From the NCBI GenBank assembly GCA_050729835.1, contig JBOHLS010000052.1, forward strand, positions 1-8,906: DNA of 8,906 nucleotides, given 5' to 3'. Below, in pieces: positions 1-7,690 of this stretch. This DNA is from REEB95 sp050729835 (lineage in GTDB: Bacteria > Pseudomonadota > Alphaproteobacteria > ATCC43930 > CGMCC-115725). The notes under the pieces were generated by a model. It was given only the letters and a program-made list of their open reading frames with translations. It did not search any database and was not told where the DNA came from. Made by a program: the position numbers and the translations under genes. The stretch's first letter is position 1. Every line of letters starts with the position of its first letter.

Positions 1-1228
1 GCAGCCGCGCCGCGCCGCGCGGCGGCCCGATCAGCTGCACGCCGAGCGGCAGGCCCGCCGGCCCTTTGCCGCACGGCACCGTCAAACACGGCACGTGCAG
101 CAGCGTCCACAGCCGGTTGAAGACCGCATCGCCGGTCGATTCGAGGCCCTTGGGCGCCTCACCCGGCGCCGGCAGCGTCAACCAGAAATCGTAATCGCCA
201 AACGAGTTGGCGGTGACGCGGCGCGCCGCGTCGAAGGCGCCGCGGGCGGCGTTGTAATCGGCGAAGGCGATCGCCATGCCGTCGGCGACGTGGTGCGCGA
301 AAGCCGGACTGAGCCGATCGTGGTGATTGAACCATTCATAAGCATAGGCGCGCGCCAACTCATAGCCGGTGACGACCTGCGAGCGTTCGTGCGCCGTCCG
401 GAGCGCCGGATCAACCGCCACGTCGCGCAGGCTCGCGCCCGCCTTGGCCAGCCGCCGCGCGGCATCCTCGAAAGCGGCCTGGGTCGCCGCCGTGGCCTTG
501 TCCCATTCGACGCCGCGCACCAATCCGATGCGCGGTGGCTTGTCCAAGACCTTGTCGTAGGAATCCATCGGCGCGCCGGTGAACGCGGCCAGCACCGGCG
601 GAATGTCGGCGACGGCACGCACGAAGATGCCGATGGTATCGGCGGATTCGGAGATCAGCTTCGTTCCAGCACGGTTGATGGCGCCGTAGCTCGGCTTGAA
701 GCCGACAATGCCGCAGAAGGCGGCCGGGCGGATCACCGAGCCGAGCGTCTGAGTGCCGAGCGCGACCGGCACCATGTCGGCGGCCACCGCCGCCGCCGAC
801 CCCGACGAGGAGCCGCCGGGCGTGTGCGCCGGATCGTGCGGGTTGCGCGTTTTGCCCGGATGCGTCATGGCGAATTCGGTGGTGACGGTCTTGCCGAGCG
901 CGACCGCGCTGGCGGCGCGCAGCAGCGCGACGCAAGCCGCGTCGGCCGCCGGCCGGTGACCCGCATAAAGCGGCGAGCCATAGGAGGTCGGCATGTCGGC
1001 GGTGTCGAAAATGTCCTTGATACCGACAACAACACCGTGCAGCGGACCTTTGGCGCGGGCCTGGTCGCGGCGACGCGCTTCGGCCAGGGCGCGTTCGGGA
1101 TCGAGATAGGCCCAAGCGCCGACCGCCGCCTCGCGCTCGGCGATGCGATCGAGGCAGGCGCGCGTTGCAGACTCGGCGGTGGCCTCGCCCGCGGCAACGC
1201 GTTTCAGGATGTCACGAACGCCGAGCAT
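1..1228 (-). CDS. Amidase-signature family hydrolase, C-terminus cut by window edge
   Basis: This is an amidase-signature (AS) enzyme, a family that hydrolyses amide bonds with a Ser-cisSer-Lys triad; its substrate cannot be told. 409 codons are in the window. The Lys lies in GIKDIFD (K71), the cis-Ser in PGGSSSGSAAAV (S140) and the nucleophile in GTQTLGSVIRPAAFCG (S164). The 24-residue gap between the two serines is the family spacing. The usual TGGS is TLGS here. The last visible part, VPCLTVPCGKGPAGLPLGVQ, is the typical C-terminal AS segment, so only a few dozen residues are probably missing. The ATG at 1228 was chosen because it puts LKRVAAGEATAESATRACLDRI at the usual N-terminal distance. 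The ribosome site is weak (GGCGG), and the frame stays open upstream without another ATG. It lies 97 bases after the Nudix gene stop and may be co-transcribed. Family call firm, start less so. Confidence 0.88.
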   Translation of the reverse strand, partial: MLGVRDILKRVAAGEATAESATRACLDRIAEREAAVGAWAYLDPERALAEARRRDQARAKGPLHGVVVGIKDIFDTADMPTSYGSPLYAGHRPAADAACVALLRAASAVALGKTVTTEFAMTHPGKTRNPHDPAHTPGGSSSGSAAAVAADMVPVALGTQTLGSVIRPAAFCGIVGFKPSYGAINRAGTKLISESADTIGIFVRAVADIPPVLAAFTGAPMDSYDKVLDKPPRIGLVRGVEWDKATAATQAAFEDAARRLAKAGASLRDVAVDPALRTAHERSQVVTGYELARAYAYEWFNHHDRLSPAFAHHVADGMAIAFADYNAARGAFDAARRVTANSFGDYDFWLTLPAPGEAPKGLESTGDAVFNRLWTLLHVPCLTVPCGKGPAGLPLGVQLIGPPRGAARL

Positions 1229-1325
1229 GGCAGCCGCCGGGAAGGTTTCGGTGCCGGAGTATCCCCGCCGCGCGCGCCGCGGCGCAAGCCGAAGCTGCGC
1301 CGTATCGCCATGCGCGCGCGGATGA

Positions 1326-1844
1326 TCACGCGCCGGGACCCGCCGGATGGGCCCGCAAATAGGTGGCGACAAAGGGAACCAGCTTGTGGCGCAAGGCGTC
1401 GGCGGGCGCTATGAACTGGGCGGCGACGACCTCGCGACCGTCGGGATGCAGCGTCGGCTCGACCGTCAGCCGCAGCTCGAAGATGCGGGCATGATCGTAG
1501 CGCTTTTCCCAGCGTTCCAAGACGGCGCCGTAGAAAACCAGCGAATCGCGCGGCACGCGAAGCCCGAGCTCCTCGGCGAGTTCGCGGACCGCGGCTTCGA
1601 CCGGCTGTTCGCCGGATTTGATCCCGCCGCCGGGCCAGCTGAGACGGTCGCGGTAGGAATGACGGACCATGAGAACGTGCCCGTCGAGCCATACCGCGAC
1701 CACGGCGCCGTCATGGTTCGGGCGGCGGACGAACCACCAGACGCGCAACACGCGATAAGCGGCCCACAGCGCGACGCGCACGACGATGTCGGTCAAGGAA
1801 GCGGGCTGACGCGCAACGCTGCTAGCGTGATCGAGCGGCAACAT
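1326..1844 (-). CDS. Nudix (MutT-type) hydrolase
   Basis: A 172-residue Nudix hydrolase. The family cleaves nucleoside diphosphates linked to another group, using Mg2+; the substrate here is unknown. The full Nudix box GX5EX7REUXEEXGU is present at residues 73-95 (GGIKSGE, then RELAEELGL), with metal-binding glutamates E88, E91 and E92 in place. The domain starts near residue 45 (GAVVAVWLDGHVLMVRH). The first 40 residues are unusual: a hydrophobic, Trp-rich stretch (VALWAAYRVLRVWWFVRRP) that could be an amphipathic membrane-contacting helix. The start is the first ATG of the frame. No strong Shine-Dalgarno sequence is seen, so a nearby alternative start is possible. It sits between the binding-protein gene and the amidase, all on the same strand; no functional link is evident. 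Confidence 0.9.
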   Translation of the reverse strand: MLPLDHASSVARQPASLTDIVVRVALWAAYRVLRVWWFVRRPNHDGAVVAVWLDGHVLMVRHSYRDRLSWPGGGIKSGEQPVEAAVRELAEELGLRVPRDSLVFYGAVLERWEKRYDHARIFELRLTVEPTLHPDGREVVAAQFIAPADALRHKLVPFVATYLRAHPAGPGA

Positions 1845-1911
1845 GCGCCGATGTTATGCCGAACCGCGCTCCGCAATCGATCTGGTTTGCCGCCAGCGGA
1901 TCGGGCTTTGG

Positions 1912-1932
1912 GCGCGGCGGCCACGGCCGCGC
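1912..1932 (-). terminator. GC-rich hairpin just after the binding-protein gene
   Basis: A perfect 7-base stem (GCGCGGC/GCCGCGC) with a 7-base loop that can itself partly pair lies 7 bases past the stop codon at 1940. No T-run follows (CCAAAG), so it is not a classical intrinsic terminator. It may stabilise the 3' end of the kinase/binding-protein mRNA or cause pausing. In DNA this GC-rich, such hairpins also arise by chance. Confidence 0.3.
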
Positions 1933-1939
1933 GCGGCGT

Positions 1940-3121
1940 TTACTTGGCAACCGTGGTCCGCGTCGTGGATGTCAGACGGACGACATGGCCGTCGTCGACG
2001 ACGCCGTAGACGACATCCGGGGCCGCCACGGCCTCGTGATTCGTCGGGCTGTAGGGGTGGTTATAAATCTGCACCACGCCTTCCACCTTGTCGTGCAGGT
2101 TGTCGAGCGCGGCGCGGATCTTGGGTCCGTTGACCGTGCCGGCCTGGCGGATCGCCGCCGCCAGCAGGTAGAGCGAATCGTAGCCTTGCGCCGCCGACGG
2201 CGGCGAATCCATGCGCGTCACCTTATAGGCCGCGTGAAAGGCGCGGATGAAGGCAGCGCGTTTCGGCGTGTCGCCTTGCTCGATGAAGGTTTGCGGCATG
2301 ACGGCGCCGTTGCCGTTGGCGCCGGCGGCGTCGATGAAATTCGACATCGACAGCGTCCAGCTGCCGATCATCGGCGCCATCCAGCCGATCTTCGCACGGC
2401 CGTTGGCGATCCCTGCCAGCTCGGGACCGATGCCGTAGGTCAGGATGACGTCGGCGCCAGCCTGGCGCGCGCGCTTCAACTGGGCCGTCATGTCGGTATC
2501 GCCGATGTTGAATTTCTCGTTCGACACCGGGGTGATTCCCTGGCCCGCCAACGCCTGGATCAGGTCGTGGCGGCCGACCTGGCCATAGGCCGTGGTGTCG
2601 GCGAAGATCGCAATCTTCCGATAGTTGCGGGCCTTGACGATCTCCACGATCTTTTCGACTTCGAGCGCAGTGCTGCACGAGACGCGGAAAACGTAATTCT
2701 CGGCGTATTCCGGCGGCGCGAACTGGCGCGTCAGCACGCTGCCGGTGGTGACGCTGAGAACGACGGGGACGCGGGCTTCCTCGTAATACGGGATCGCCGC
2801 CAGGGCAACGCCGGTGTTGATGTAGCCGACCGCGGCATCGACCAGATGATTCTCGGTGAACTCCTTGGCGATTTCCGCGCCGCGGTCGTTGCTCGCCCGA
2901 TCGTCGCGCTCCACCAGGGTGAGCGGACGTCCGAGGATTCCGCCCGCTTTGTTGATCTCGTCGGCGGCGAGCTCGACGCCGCGCAGCATGTCGATACCCA
3001 TCGGCGCCGAACCGCCGGTGAACGGCCCGTCGACGCCGATGCGGATCGGCTCGGCGGCGCGGGCCGGCAAGCCGGCAAGCACCAGAACGCCGACAAGAGC
3101 ACCAAGTGTGTTCCATTTCAT
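1940..3121 (-). CDS. Periplasmic branched-chain-amino-acid-type substrate-binding protein (LivJ-like, orphan)
   Basis: A 393-residue type I periplasmic binding protein of the Leu/Ile/Val family (Peripla_BP_6), which captures small amino-acid-like or aromatic ligands for an ABC transporter or a sensor. A signal peptide is clear: MKWN, a hydrophobic core, then LPARAAEP with cleavage near ARA/A. The mature start PIRIGVDGPFTGGSAPMG and the following GVELAADEINKAGGILGRPL are the family hallmarks. The ligand is not predictable. Family members are typically 370-400 residues, so this one is full length. The start is ATG at 3121, because AGGAG at 3130-3134 lies 8 bases upstream; the GTG at 3130 overlaps that site and is unlikely. 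It follows the histidine kinase by 24 bases, so the two are probably co-transcribed. No permease or ATPase genes lie in the window, so a sensory role with the kinase is possible. Confidence 0.92.
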   Translation of the reverse strand: MKWNTLGALVGVLVLAGLPARAAEPIRIGVDGPFTGGSAPMGIDMLRGVELAADEINKAGGILGRPLTLVERDDRASNDRGAEIAKEFTENHLVDAAVGYINTGVALAAIPYYEEARVPVVLSVTTGSVLTRQFAPPEYAENYVFRVSCSTALEVEKIVEIVKARNYRKIAIFADTTAYGQVGRHDLIQALAGQGITPVSNEKFNIGDTDMTAQLKRARQAGADVILTYGIGPELAGIANGRAKIGWMAPMIGSWTLSMSNFIDAAGANGNGAVMPQTFIEQGDTPKRAAFIRAFHAAYKVTRMDSPPSAAQGYDSLYLLAAAIRQAGTVNGPKIRAALDNLHDKVEGVVQIYNHPYSPTNHEAVAAPDVVYGVVDDGHVVRLTSTTRTTVAK

Positions 3122-3129
3122 CGCATTCA

Positions 3130-3134
3130 CTCCT
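3130..3134 (-). promoter_or_regulatory. Shine-Dalgarno site of the binding-protein gene
   Basis: AGGAG, 8 bases before ATG 3121. It decides the start in favour of MKWN over the GTG that overlaps it. Confidence 0.75.
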
Positions 3135-3145
3135 GTCGCGTGGGG

Positions 3146-5212
3146 TTAGACGGCGATGTCCAATTCGGGCTTGTCGGTGGCGGTCTGGCCCGCGCGGCGA
3201 AACGGCAAGCTGATCGTCACGGTCGTGCCCTGCTGGGGCGCGCTGGCGATCTCGAGCCGGCCGCCGTGCAGCTCGATCAGGGTCTTCGAGATCGGCAGGC
3301 CGAGCCCGGTGCCTTCCAGCGTCCGCGCGCTGTCGCGGGCAACCTGCGTGAACGGTTCGAGCGCGCGCGGAATGTCCTCCGGCGCCATGCCGATGCCGTT
3401 GTCCTTGACGGCGATGCGCAGCTGGCGCGCGGCGACCGACGTCGCGACTTCGACGCGCCCGCCCGCTGGCGTGAACTTGACGGCATTGTTCAGGACATTG
3501 AGCAGGACCTGGCGCAGGCGCAGCGGGTCCGCCTCGATCGTCGGGCAGCGCGCGTCGCAGCGGGTCACAACCGCGACCTCGGCGGCTTCGGCGTTCTTGG
3601 AGATGATCGCCACCATCTCGGCGATGATCTGAATGACATCGACCGGCTCGAAGTGGAGCTCGGTCTTGCCGGCGTTGAGCTTGGCGATGTCGAGGATGTC
3701 GTTGATGATCGAAAGCAGATGCTGGCCGCTGGCGCGCACGATCTCGCCGTATTGCCGGTAGGTATCCGAGATCGGCCCCATCATCTTGCGCTCGATCATC
3801 TCAGAAAAGCCGATGATCGCGTTGAGCGGGGTCCGCAACTCGTGGCTCATATTGGCGAGGAAAGCCGTCTTGGCCTGGTTGGCTTGCTCGGCCTGCCGGC
3901 GCGCGGTTCCCAGCTCATCCTCGCGCTCCTTCAGCGGCGTGATGTCCGAATAGAACAGAACGGTGTCGCTTTCCTTCGTGCGCCGCTCGCGCATCAGGAT
4001 CCAGCGCCCGTCGCAGAGCTGAATGATGGGTTCGCCGGTGCCGCCGCGATGCTGTTCCATCCGCCATTGAAGGAATTCCTGCTCGTCCGGATGTGCGTGG
4101 GCATAGGCGCGATGGACGACCGCGGCCTCGCTCAGCTCCTGGAACGTCTTGCCGGGAACGATGAGGTCCCTGATCGGCGCGAAGAACGAGCGATAGAGCT
4201 CGTTCGATAACACGAGGCGGTCGTCGTCGTCGTAAAGCGCGAACGCGGCCGGCGCGCTTTCGATCGCGCTCAGCAGCCGCGCCTCGGCGGTGCAGCGCGC
4301 CCTGGCTTCGCGATCGACGGCGGCGGCCTCGCGAGAAGCGGCGGTCGCCAGCCACCCGGCGATGAACGTCATGACGAGCAGCAGGCCGGCGTCCATCACG
4401 CAAAAGCTCAGGAATTGCGGCGACGTGATCGCCGGCGTGCCGATCACGACGATCCGGGCCGGAAAACCGTGGACTTCCGCTTTGGTCGCATACGCCTTCT
4501 CGTTATTGCTCAGGGCCTTGAGGCGGCCCTCCGTAAGGTCCTGGTCGGACAAGCCGGTGCCGGCGAGGATGGCGCCGTCGTCGCGCTCGAGCAGAACGAC
4601 GTTGCCCTGCTGTTCGCCGCGCTGGCCGTAAAAATCGGAAAAATAGCCGGGGTCGATGACCGCCGCGACGACACCTTCGAAATTGCCGTTGTTGTCGAGG
4701 ATCGGACGGCTGACGGTGAAGACCACCCGGTAGTCAACGCGCGAGACCTGCAGGCGATCGAGATAGAGCCCGAGGCCGAGCCACTTCTTCTGTTCCGAGA
4801 AATACATCCGATCGGAGGCGTCGAGAGGCGGTGGCGGGAACGAAGCCGAACTGTTGATGTCGTGGCCGTCCGAATCGAGCACGAAGATGCCATGCACCTC
4901 GGGCAGCGCCTTGACGTATTTGTCGAGGAGGAGTTGCGTAAAGACCGTCGGCTTGTCGAGCGGCAGGTGCGCCTTCAACCCCTCGACGATGCTTTGCAGC
5001 GACAGATCGACCGCGGACATCGCGCGGCCGGCGTGCTCGGCCAGCAGTGCCGCCCGGGCGTCGCGGGCTTCGTGCTCGCGGCCGGCGACCACGCCATAAT
5101 AATGGCCGAGAATGACCGTGTTGCCGGCGTACACCGCGACGAGGAAAAGTATGGTTAGCAGGATGATGCGCCGCGCGAACGGAATCGCGCGGATGCGTTT
5201 CGGCCCGAACAT
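3146..5212 (-). CDS. Membrane sensor histidine kinase (Cache-like sensor, PAS, HisKA, HATPase)
   Basis: A hybrid-free histidine kinase of 688 residues from ATG 5212. Transmembrane helix 1 is near residues 15-36 (RRIILLTILFLVAVYAGNTV) and helix 2 near 267-292. Between them is a periplasmic double-Cache (PDC)-like sensor of about 230 residues with LPEVHGIFVLDSDG, DRMYFSEQ, VVFTVSRPI and FEGVVAAVIDPGYF. A PAS domain (ESAPAAFALYDDDDRLVLSN) spans about 313-428. The HisKA phospho-accepting His457 is in NMSHELRTPLNAIIGFSEMI, followed by PleC/DivJ-like YRQYGEIVRASGQHLL. HATPase boxes are NVLNNAVKFTP (N), DNGIGMAP (G1) and EGTGLGLPISK (G2). No receiver domain is fused, and no response regulator gene is nearby. 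Start: GGGAG at 5219-5223 is 6 bases before ATG 5212; GTG 5269 and ATGs 5236 and 5218 are in-frame alternatives. The binding-protein gene follows after 24 bases. Confidence 0.93.
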   Translation of the reverse strand: MFGPKRIRAIPFARRIILLTILFLVAVYAGNTVILGHYYGVVAGREHEARDARAALLAEHAGRAMSAVDLSLQSIVEGLKAHLPLDKPTVFTQLLLDKYVKALPEVHGIFVLDSDGHDINSSASFPPPPLDASDRMYFSEQKKWLGLGLYLDRLQVSRVDYRVVFTVSRPILDNNGNFEGVVAAVIDPGYFSDFYGQRGEQQGNVVLLERDDGAILAGTGLSDQDLTEGRLKALSNNEKAYATKAEVHGFPARIVVIGTPAITSPQFLSFCVMDAGLLLVMTFIAGWLATAASREAAAVDREARARCTAEARLLSAIESAPAAFALYDDDDRLVLSNELYRSFFAPIRDLIVPGKTFQELSEAAVVHRAYAHAHPDEQEFLQWRMEQHRGGTGEPIIQLCDGRWILMRERRTKESDTVLFYSDITPLKEREDELGTARRQAEQANQAKTAFLANMSHELRTPLNAIIGFSEMIERKMMGPISDTYRQYGEIVRASGQHLLSIINDILDIAKLNAGKTELHFEPVDVIQIIAEMVAIISKNAEAAEVAVVTRCDARCPTIEADPLRLRQVLLNVLNNAVKFTPAGGRVEVATSVAARQLRIAVKDNGIGMAPEDIPRALEPFTQVARDSARTLEGTGLGLPISKTLIELHGGRLEIASAPQQGTTVTISLPFRRAGQTATDKPELDIAV

Positions 5213-5322
5213 CGACATCTCCCGCCGGAGCGACATGCAATATCCCGCTAGCAGCCCGTCCCAATGCACATGGACGGCGATCAGAATGGGCCGAAACAGA
5301 TTAATTTCAGGGGAACCTGGTC

Positions 5323-5349
5323 AGAAAAATTGCAGTTGCGCGCAACTGC
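5323..5349 (-). terminator. Likely intrinsic terminator (palindrome plus T-run)
   Basis: An 18-base perfect palindrome (GCAGTTGCGCGCAACTGC, 5332-5349) is followed on the minus strand by AATTTTTC. It folds as a 7-base stem with a CGCG loop and then a T-run, the form of a rho-independent terminator. It would end transcripts coming from dprE2 and the small membrane peptide before the kinase gene. A flanking TTGCAG/CTGCAA pair allows an alternative fold. Its position about 110-140 bases upstream of the kinase start means it could instead be an operator, since the dyad is perfect across its centre. Confidence 0.55.
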
Positions 5350-5449
5350 TGCAATCGACCCGGCGAACGGCATGCTCGATACAAAACCGATAAAACACCG
5401 CCAATACGACGAAACGAGGCGGGCGGCGGCTTCGCGGCGCGCTATCTGG

Positions 5450-5545
5450 CTAGTGCCACATCCAGCCGTGCAGCGCGACGCCGACGAGGGACGCCGCCAA
5501 CCCGATCATGATTTCAATGAAGCGCACGCCGATGGACTGTCGCAT
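5450..5545 (-). CDS. Small single-helix membrane peptide, 31 residues
   Basis: A short frame encoding 31 residues. It begins MRQSIGVRFIEIMIGL and ends HGWMWH before TAG. Residues about 9-26 (FIEIMIGLAASLVGVALH) form one plausible transmembrane helix, with basic residues R2 and R8 ahead of it and a Trp-rich end. Shine-Dalgarno GGAG at 5553-5556 lies 7 bases before the ATG, good spacing. It lies 114 bases after the dprE2-like stop, and the terminator-like hairpin begins 100 bases downstream. The leader is A/T-rich compared with the window, as expected of a promoter region, though no clear -35/-10 pair was recognised. I do not recognise a family. The evidence is the ribosome site, the clean hydrophobic helix and the position; a chance frame of this length cannot be excluded. 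Confidence 0.55.
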   Translation of the reverse strand: MRQSIGVRFIEIMIGLAASLVGVALHGWMWH

Positions 5546-5659
5546 TGCGGTTCTCCGCCAATGGCTCGATTTTCCAAGGATATCAGCCAAATCTTGCGAA
5601 AAAATTAACGCTAATGTCCGACAAACTCCCGGCGCCCGTCTTGGGCTTTGACGTCCGCC

Positions 5660-6391
5660 TCAAATCCGCATGCGCTTGAAAAGCGGCTCGGGAATGGCGC
5701 GGATCACGGCCATGACCAGCCACCAGACCGGGCGGACATAGACCACGTCGCGGCGTTTGATCTCGGCGGCGAGGACGGCATCGGCGACTTCGGCGGGTTG
5801 CGCCGTCAGCAGCTGGGGCGTCGCCATCCCTTCGGTCATGCGCGTCGCCACGTAACCCGGCAAGACGGTGACGACGTGCACGCCGCTGCCATGCAGCCGG
5901 TTGCGCAGGCCAGAAAGATAGGCTGTGAAGCCCACCTTGGCCGAACCGTAGACGACGTTGCGGGCACGGCCACGTTCGCCAGCAACCGACGAGATGCCGA
6001 CGACGACGCCCGAGCCGCGCGCCGCCATGCGGTTCGCGGCCTCGCCCAGAATGGTCGCCGGCCCGATATAGTTGCTGCGCATGACCAGCGCAGCGGCCTC
6101 GGGGTCGCGCTCGTTGGCTGTCGCCTCGCCCATGAACCCCACGACCGAGACGACCGTGTCCGGAAGATCGCCCAGCGCATCAAGGAAGCGCGCGTGGCCG
6201 GCGACGTCGAGCGCGTCGAATTCGACGGCCCGCGCGTCGACGCCATAGCGCAGTTTGAGATCGGCAACGTCGGCGGCCAGGCGTTCGTGCCGGCGGGCCG
6301 CCAGGATCACGTTCCGGCCGGCCTTGGCATAGGTGCGGGCGATCGCCCGCGCGATATCCGAGGTCGCGCCCAAGATCAGGACGGCGCTCAC
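5660..6391 (-). CDS. dprE2: Short-chain reductase, DprE2-like (decaprenylphosphoryl-2-keto-ribose reductase homologue)
   Basis: A 243-residue classical short-chain dehydrogenase. The NAD(P)-binding motif is GATSDIARAIA (residues 8-18), N107 is in RSNYIGPA, and the catalytic set is S135 (GISSVAG), Y148 and K152 (YGSAK). The tail PVWWLVMAVIRAIPEPLFKR is typical of DprE2-type proteins, which are about 250 residues. In mycobacteria DprE2 reduces the 2-keto intermediate made by DprE1 to decaprenylphosphoryl-D-arabinose; that this homologue does the same is inferred from its partner genes. The start is GTG at 6391, with GGAGG at 6400-6404, 8 bases upstream. The GTG overlaps the preceding gene's TGA (GTGA), implying translational coupling. 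An upstream extension of the frame overlaps the DprE1-like gene and is out of frame with it, so it was rejected. It is intact, although the upstream oxidase is frameshifted. Confidence 0.85.
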   Translation of the reverse strand: MSAVLILGATSDIARAIARTYAKAGRNVILAARRHERLAADVADLKLRYGVDARAVEFDALDVAGHARFLDALGDLPDTVVSVVGFMGEATANERDPEAAALVMRSNYIGPATILGEAANRMAARGSGVVVGISSVAGERGRARNVVYGSAKVGFTAYLSGLRNRLHGSGVHVVTVLPGYVATRMTEGMATPQLLTAQPAEVADAVLAAEIKRRDVVYVRPVWWLVMAVIRAIPEPLFKRMRI

Positions 6392-7690
6392 AAGCCAAGC
6401 CTCCGCGATTGCAGCGACGCGAATTTGCGGCCCGGATCGGCCGCCGCACGCGCCGCCGCGAATTCGTCGAGGCTGGCATAGCCGCGCCAAAAATCGGCGG
6501 CGGCGATGCGCGCGTCCTTGGCCAGATAGACGCGGCCGCCATGCGTGGCGACGATGGCATCGAGCTCGGTCAGCAGCGCCAGATTCGCCGTGTCGGCGCG
6601 GAAATCGAGCGCCAAGGTATAGCCCTCCATCGGGAACGAGAGCATGCCACGGCCGGGCCCGAGAAGCTTCAGCACCGAGAGGAACGAGCCTGCGCCGGCC
6701 GTCGCGATTCGACCCAACAGCGCAGCCAGCCCGGCGCGCGCGGCCGCCTTGTGCAGTACGTACTGGTACTGGACGAAGCCGCCGCTGCCATAGAGGCGGT
6801 TCCATTCGTGGATGGCGTCGAGCGGATAGAAGAAGCGGTCGTAATCGACGACCGTCGTGCCCGGCCTTCCCCGCCGGTAATAGAGATGATTGAACGCGGC
6901 GACGCTCCAGCGATTAAGCGTCGCGGCGGGAAGATCGACCGGCAAGCGGCGCGCGCGACACGACGGCGCGGCGAGCGGCCGGCAGTTCGTCGCAATCGGC
7001 ATGCTTGCCGCGATCGAGCAGCGCGCGGCCGAGATCCCGTCCGCGCGCCAGGCAATCGATCCAGGCGACGGTGTAGGTCCAGTCACGCGACGCCTCGAAG
7101 AGCGCCATGATCTCGTCGAGATCGCGGGCGCGCAACGTCTCCTGCCGGACATAGGCGGTCGCGATCGGCTGCAGTTTGAGCTGTGCGCTCAGAATGACGC
7201 CGGTGAGGCCCATGCCGCCGAGCGTCGCGGCGAAGAGCGCCGCATTCTCGTCGCGCGCGCAGCGCGCCACGCTGCCGTCGGCCAGCACCAGCGTGAGGCT
7301 TTCTACATGATCACCGATCGTGCCCGTCTTGTGATGGTTCTTGCCGTGCACGTCGGCCACCAGCATGCCGCCCAGCGTCACGAACTTGGTGCCGGGCGTG
7401 ACCGGCGGAAACCAGCCGCGCGGCACCAGGCGATCGAGGATATCGGCGAGCAACACACCCGCCTCGGCCTCGAGCACGCCGCTGGCAGCGTCGAAGGCGA
7501 GGAACCGGTCGGCGCGGCGCATGTCCAGCGTGGCCTCGGGGTTGAGCGACGAATCGCCGTACGAGCGGCCGTTGCCGCGGGCGATGAGGCTCGGCTCCGC
7601 GGCCACGGCACCGACCGCCTCGGCGCGCGAACGCGCCGCGATGACGCAGCATTCGGCGCGCGGATAGCGGCTCCAACCCGCGAGCATCAT
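6388..7690 (-). pseudogene. dprE1: DprE1-like FAD-dependent decaprenylphosphoryl-ribose oxidase, single frameshift
   Basis: Two adjoining frames make one DprE1-type FAD oxidoreductase of about 433 residues (M. tuberculosis DprE1 is 461). The N-terminal frame (7690 down to about 6950) carries the FAD-binding ARGNGRSYGDSSLN (37-50) and TPGTKFVTLGGMLVADVHGK with HGKNHH (115-120). The C-terminal frame (about 6955 to 6388) carries LNRWSVAAFNHLYYRR, FFYPLDAIHEWNRLYG, GFVQYQYVL, SFPMEGYTLALDF and YLAKDAR. They connect if one base is removed near 6944-6957, for example CTTG read as CTG to give APLPVDLPAA. As read, the first frame continues 10 or so residues and stops at 6914. The ATG at 7690 overlaps the gtrA stop (ATGA), and the TGA at 6388 overlaps the dprE2 GTG. 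The family oxidises the C2 hydroxyl of prenyl-phospho-ribose. It is either a true inactivating indel or a sequence error. Confidence 0.82.

Noticed and set aside
95..1414. Plus-strand open frame of 439 codons
   Set aside because: It is the antisense of the amidase gene, has an arginine/glycine-rich composition and no recognisable domain; high GC keeps the opposite frame open.
1856..4210. Plus-strand open frame of 784 codons
   Set aside because: It runs antisense across the binding-protein and kinase genes, both of which show clear domains; the translation is rich in Arg, Asp and Gly with no motif.
5264..5608. Plus-strand open frame of 114 codons
   Set aside because: No ribosome site, no motif, mixed composition; it overlaps the terminator-like hairpin and the better-supported minus-strand small gene.
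5546..5659. Possible promoter in the A/T-rich stretch before the small membrane peptide
   Set aside because: Several weak -10-like hexamers (such as TGATAT) are present, but no convincing -35/-10 pair with proper spacing, so no promoter is claimed.
6392..6805. Upstream extension of the DprE2-like frame to 6805
   Set aside because: This part is out of frame with, and overlaps, the C-terminal half of the DprE1-like gene; GTG 6391 has a strong GGAGG site and starts right at the family N-terminus.
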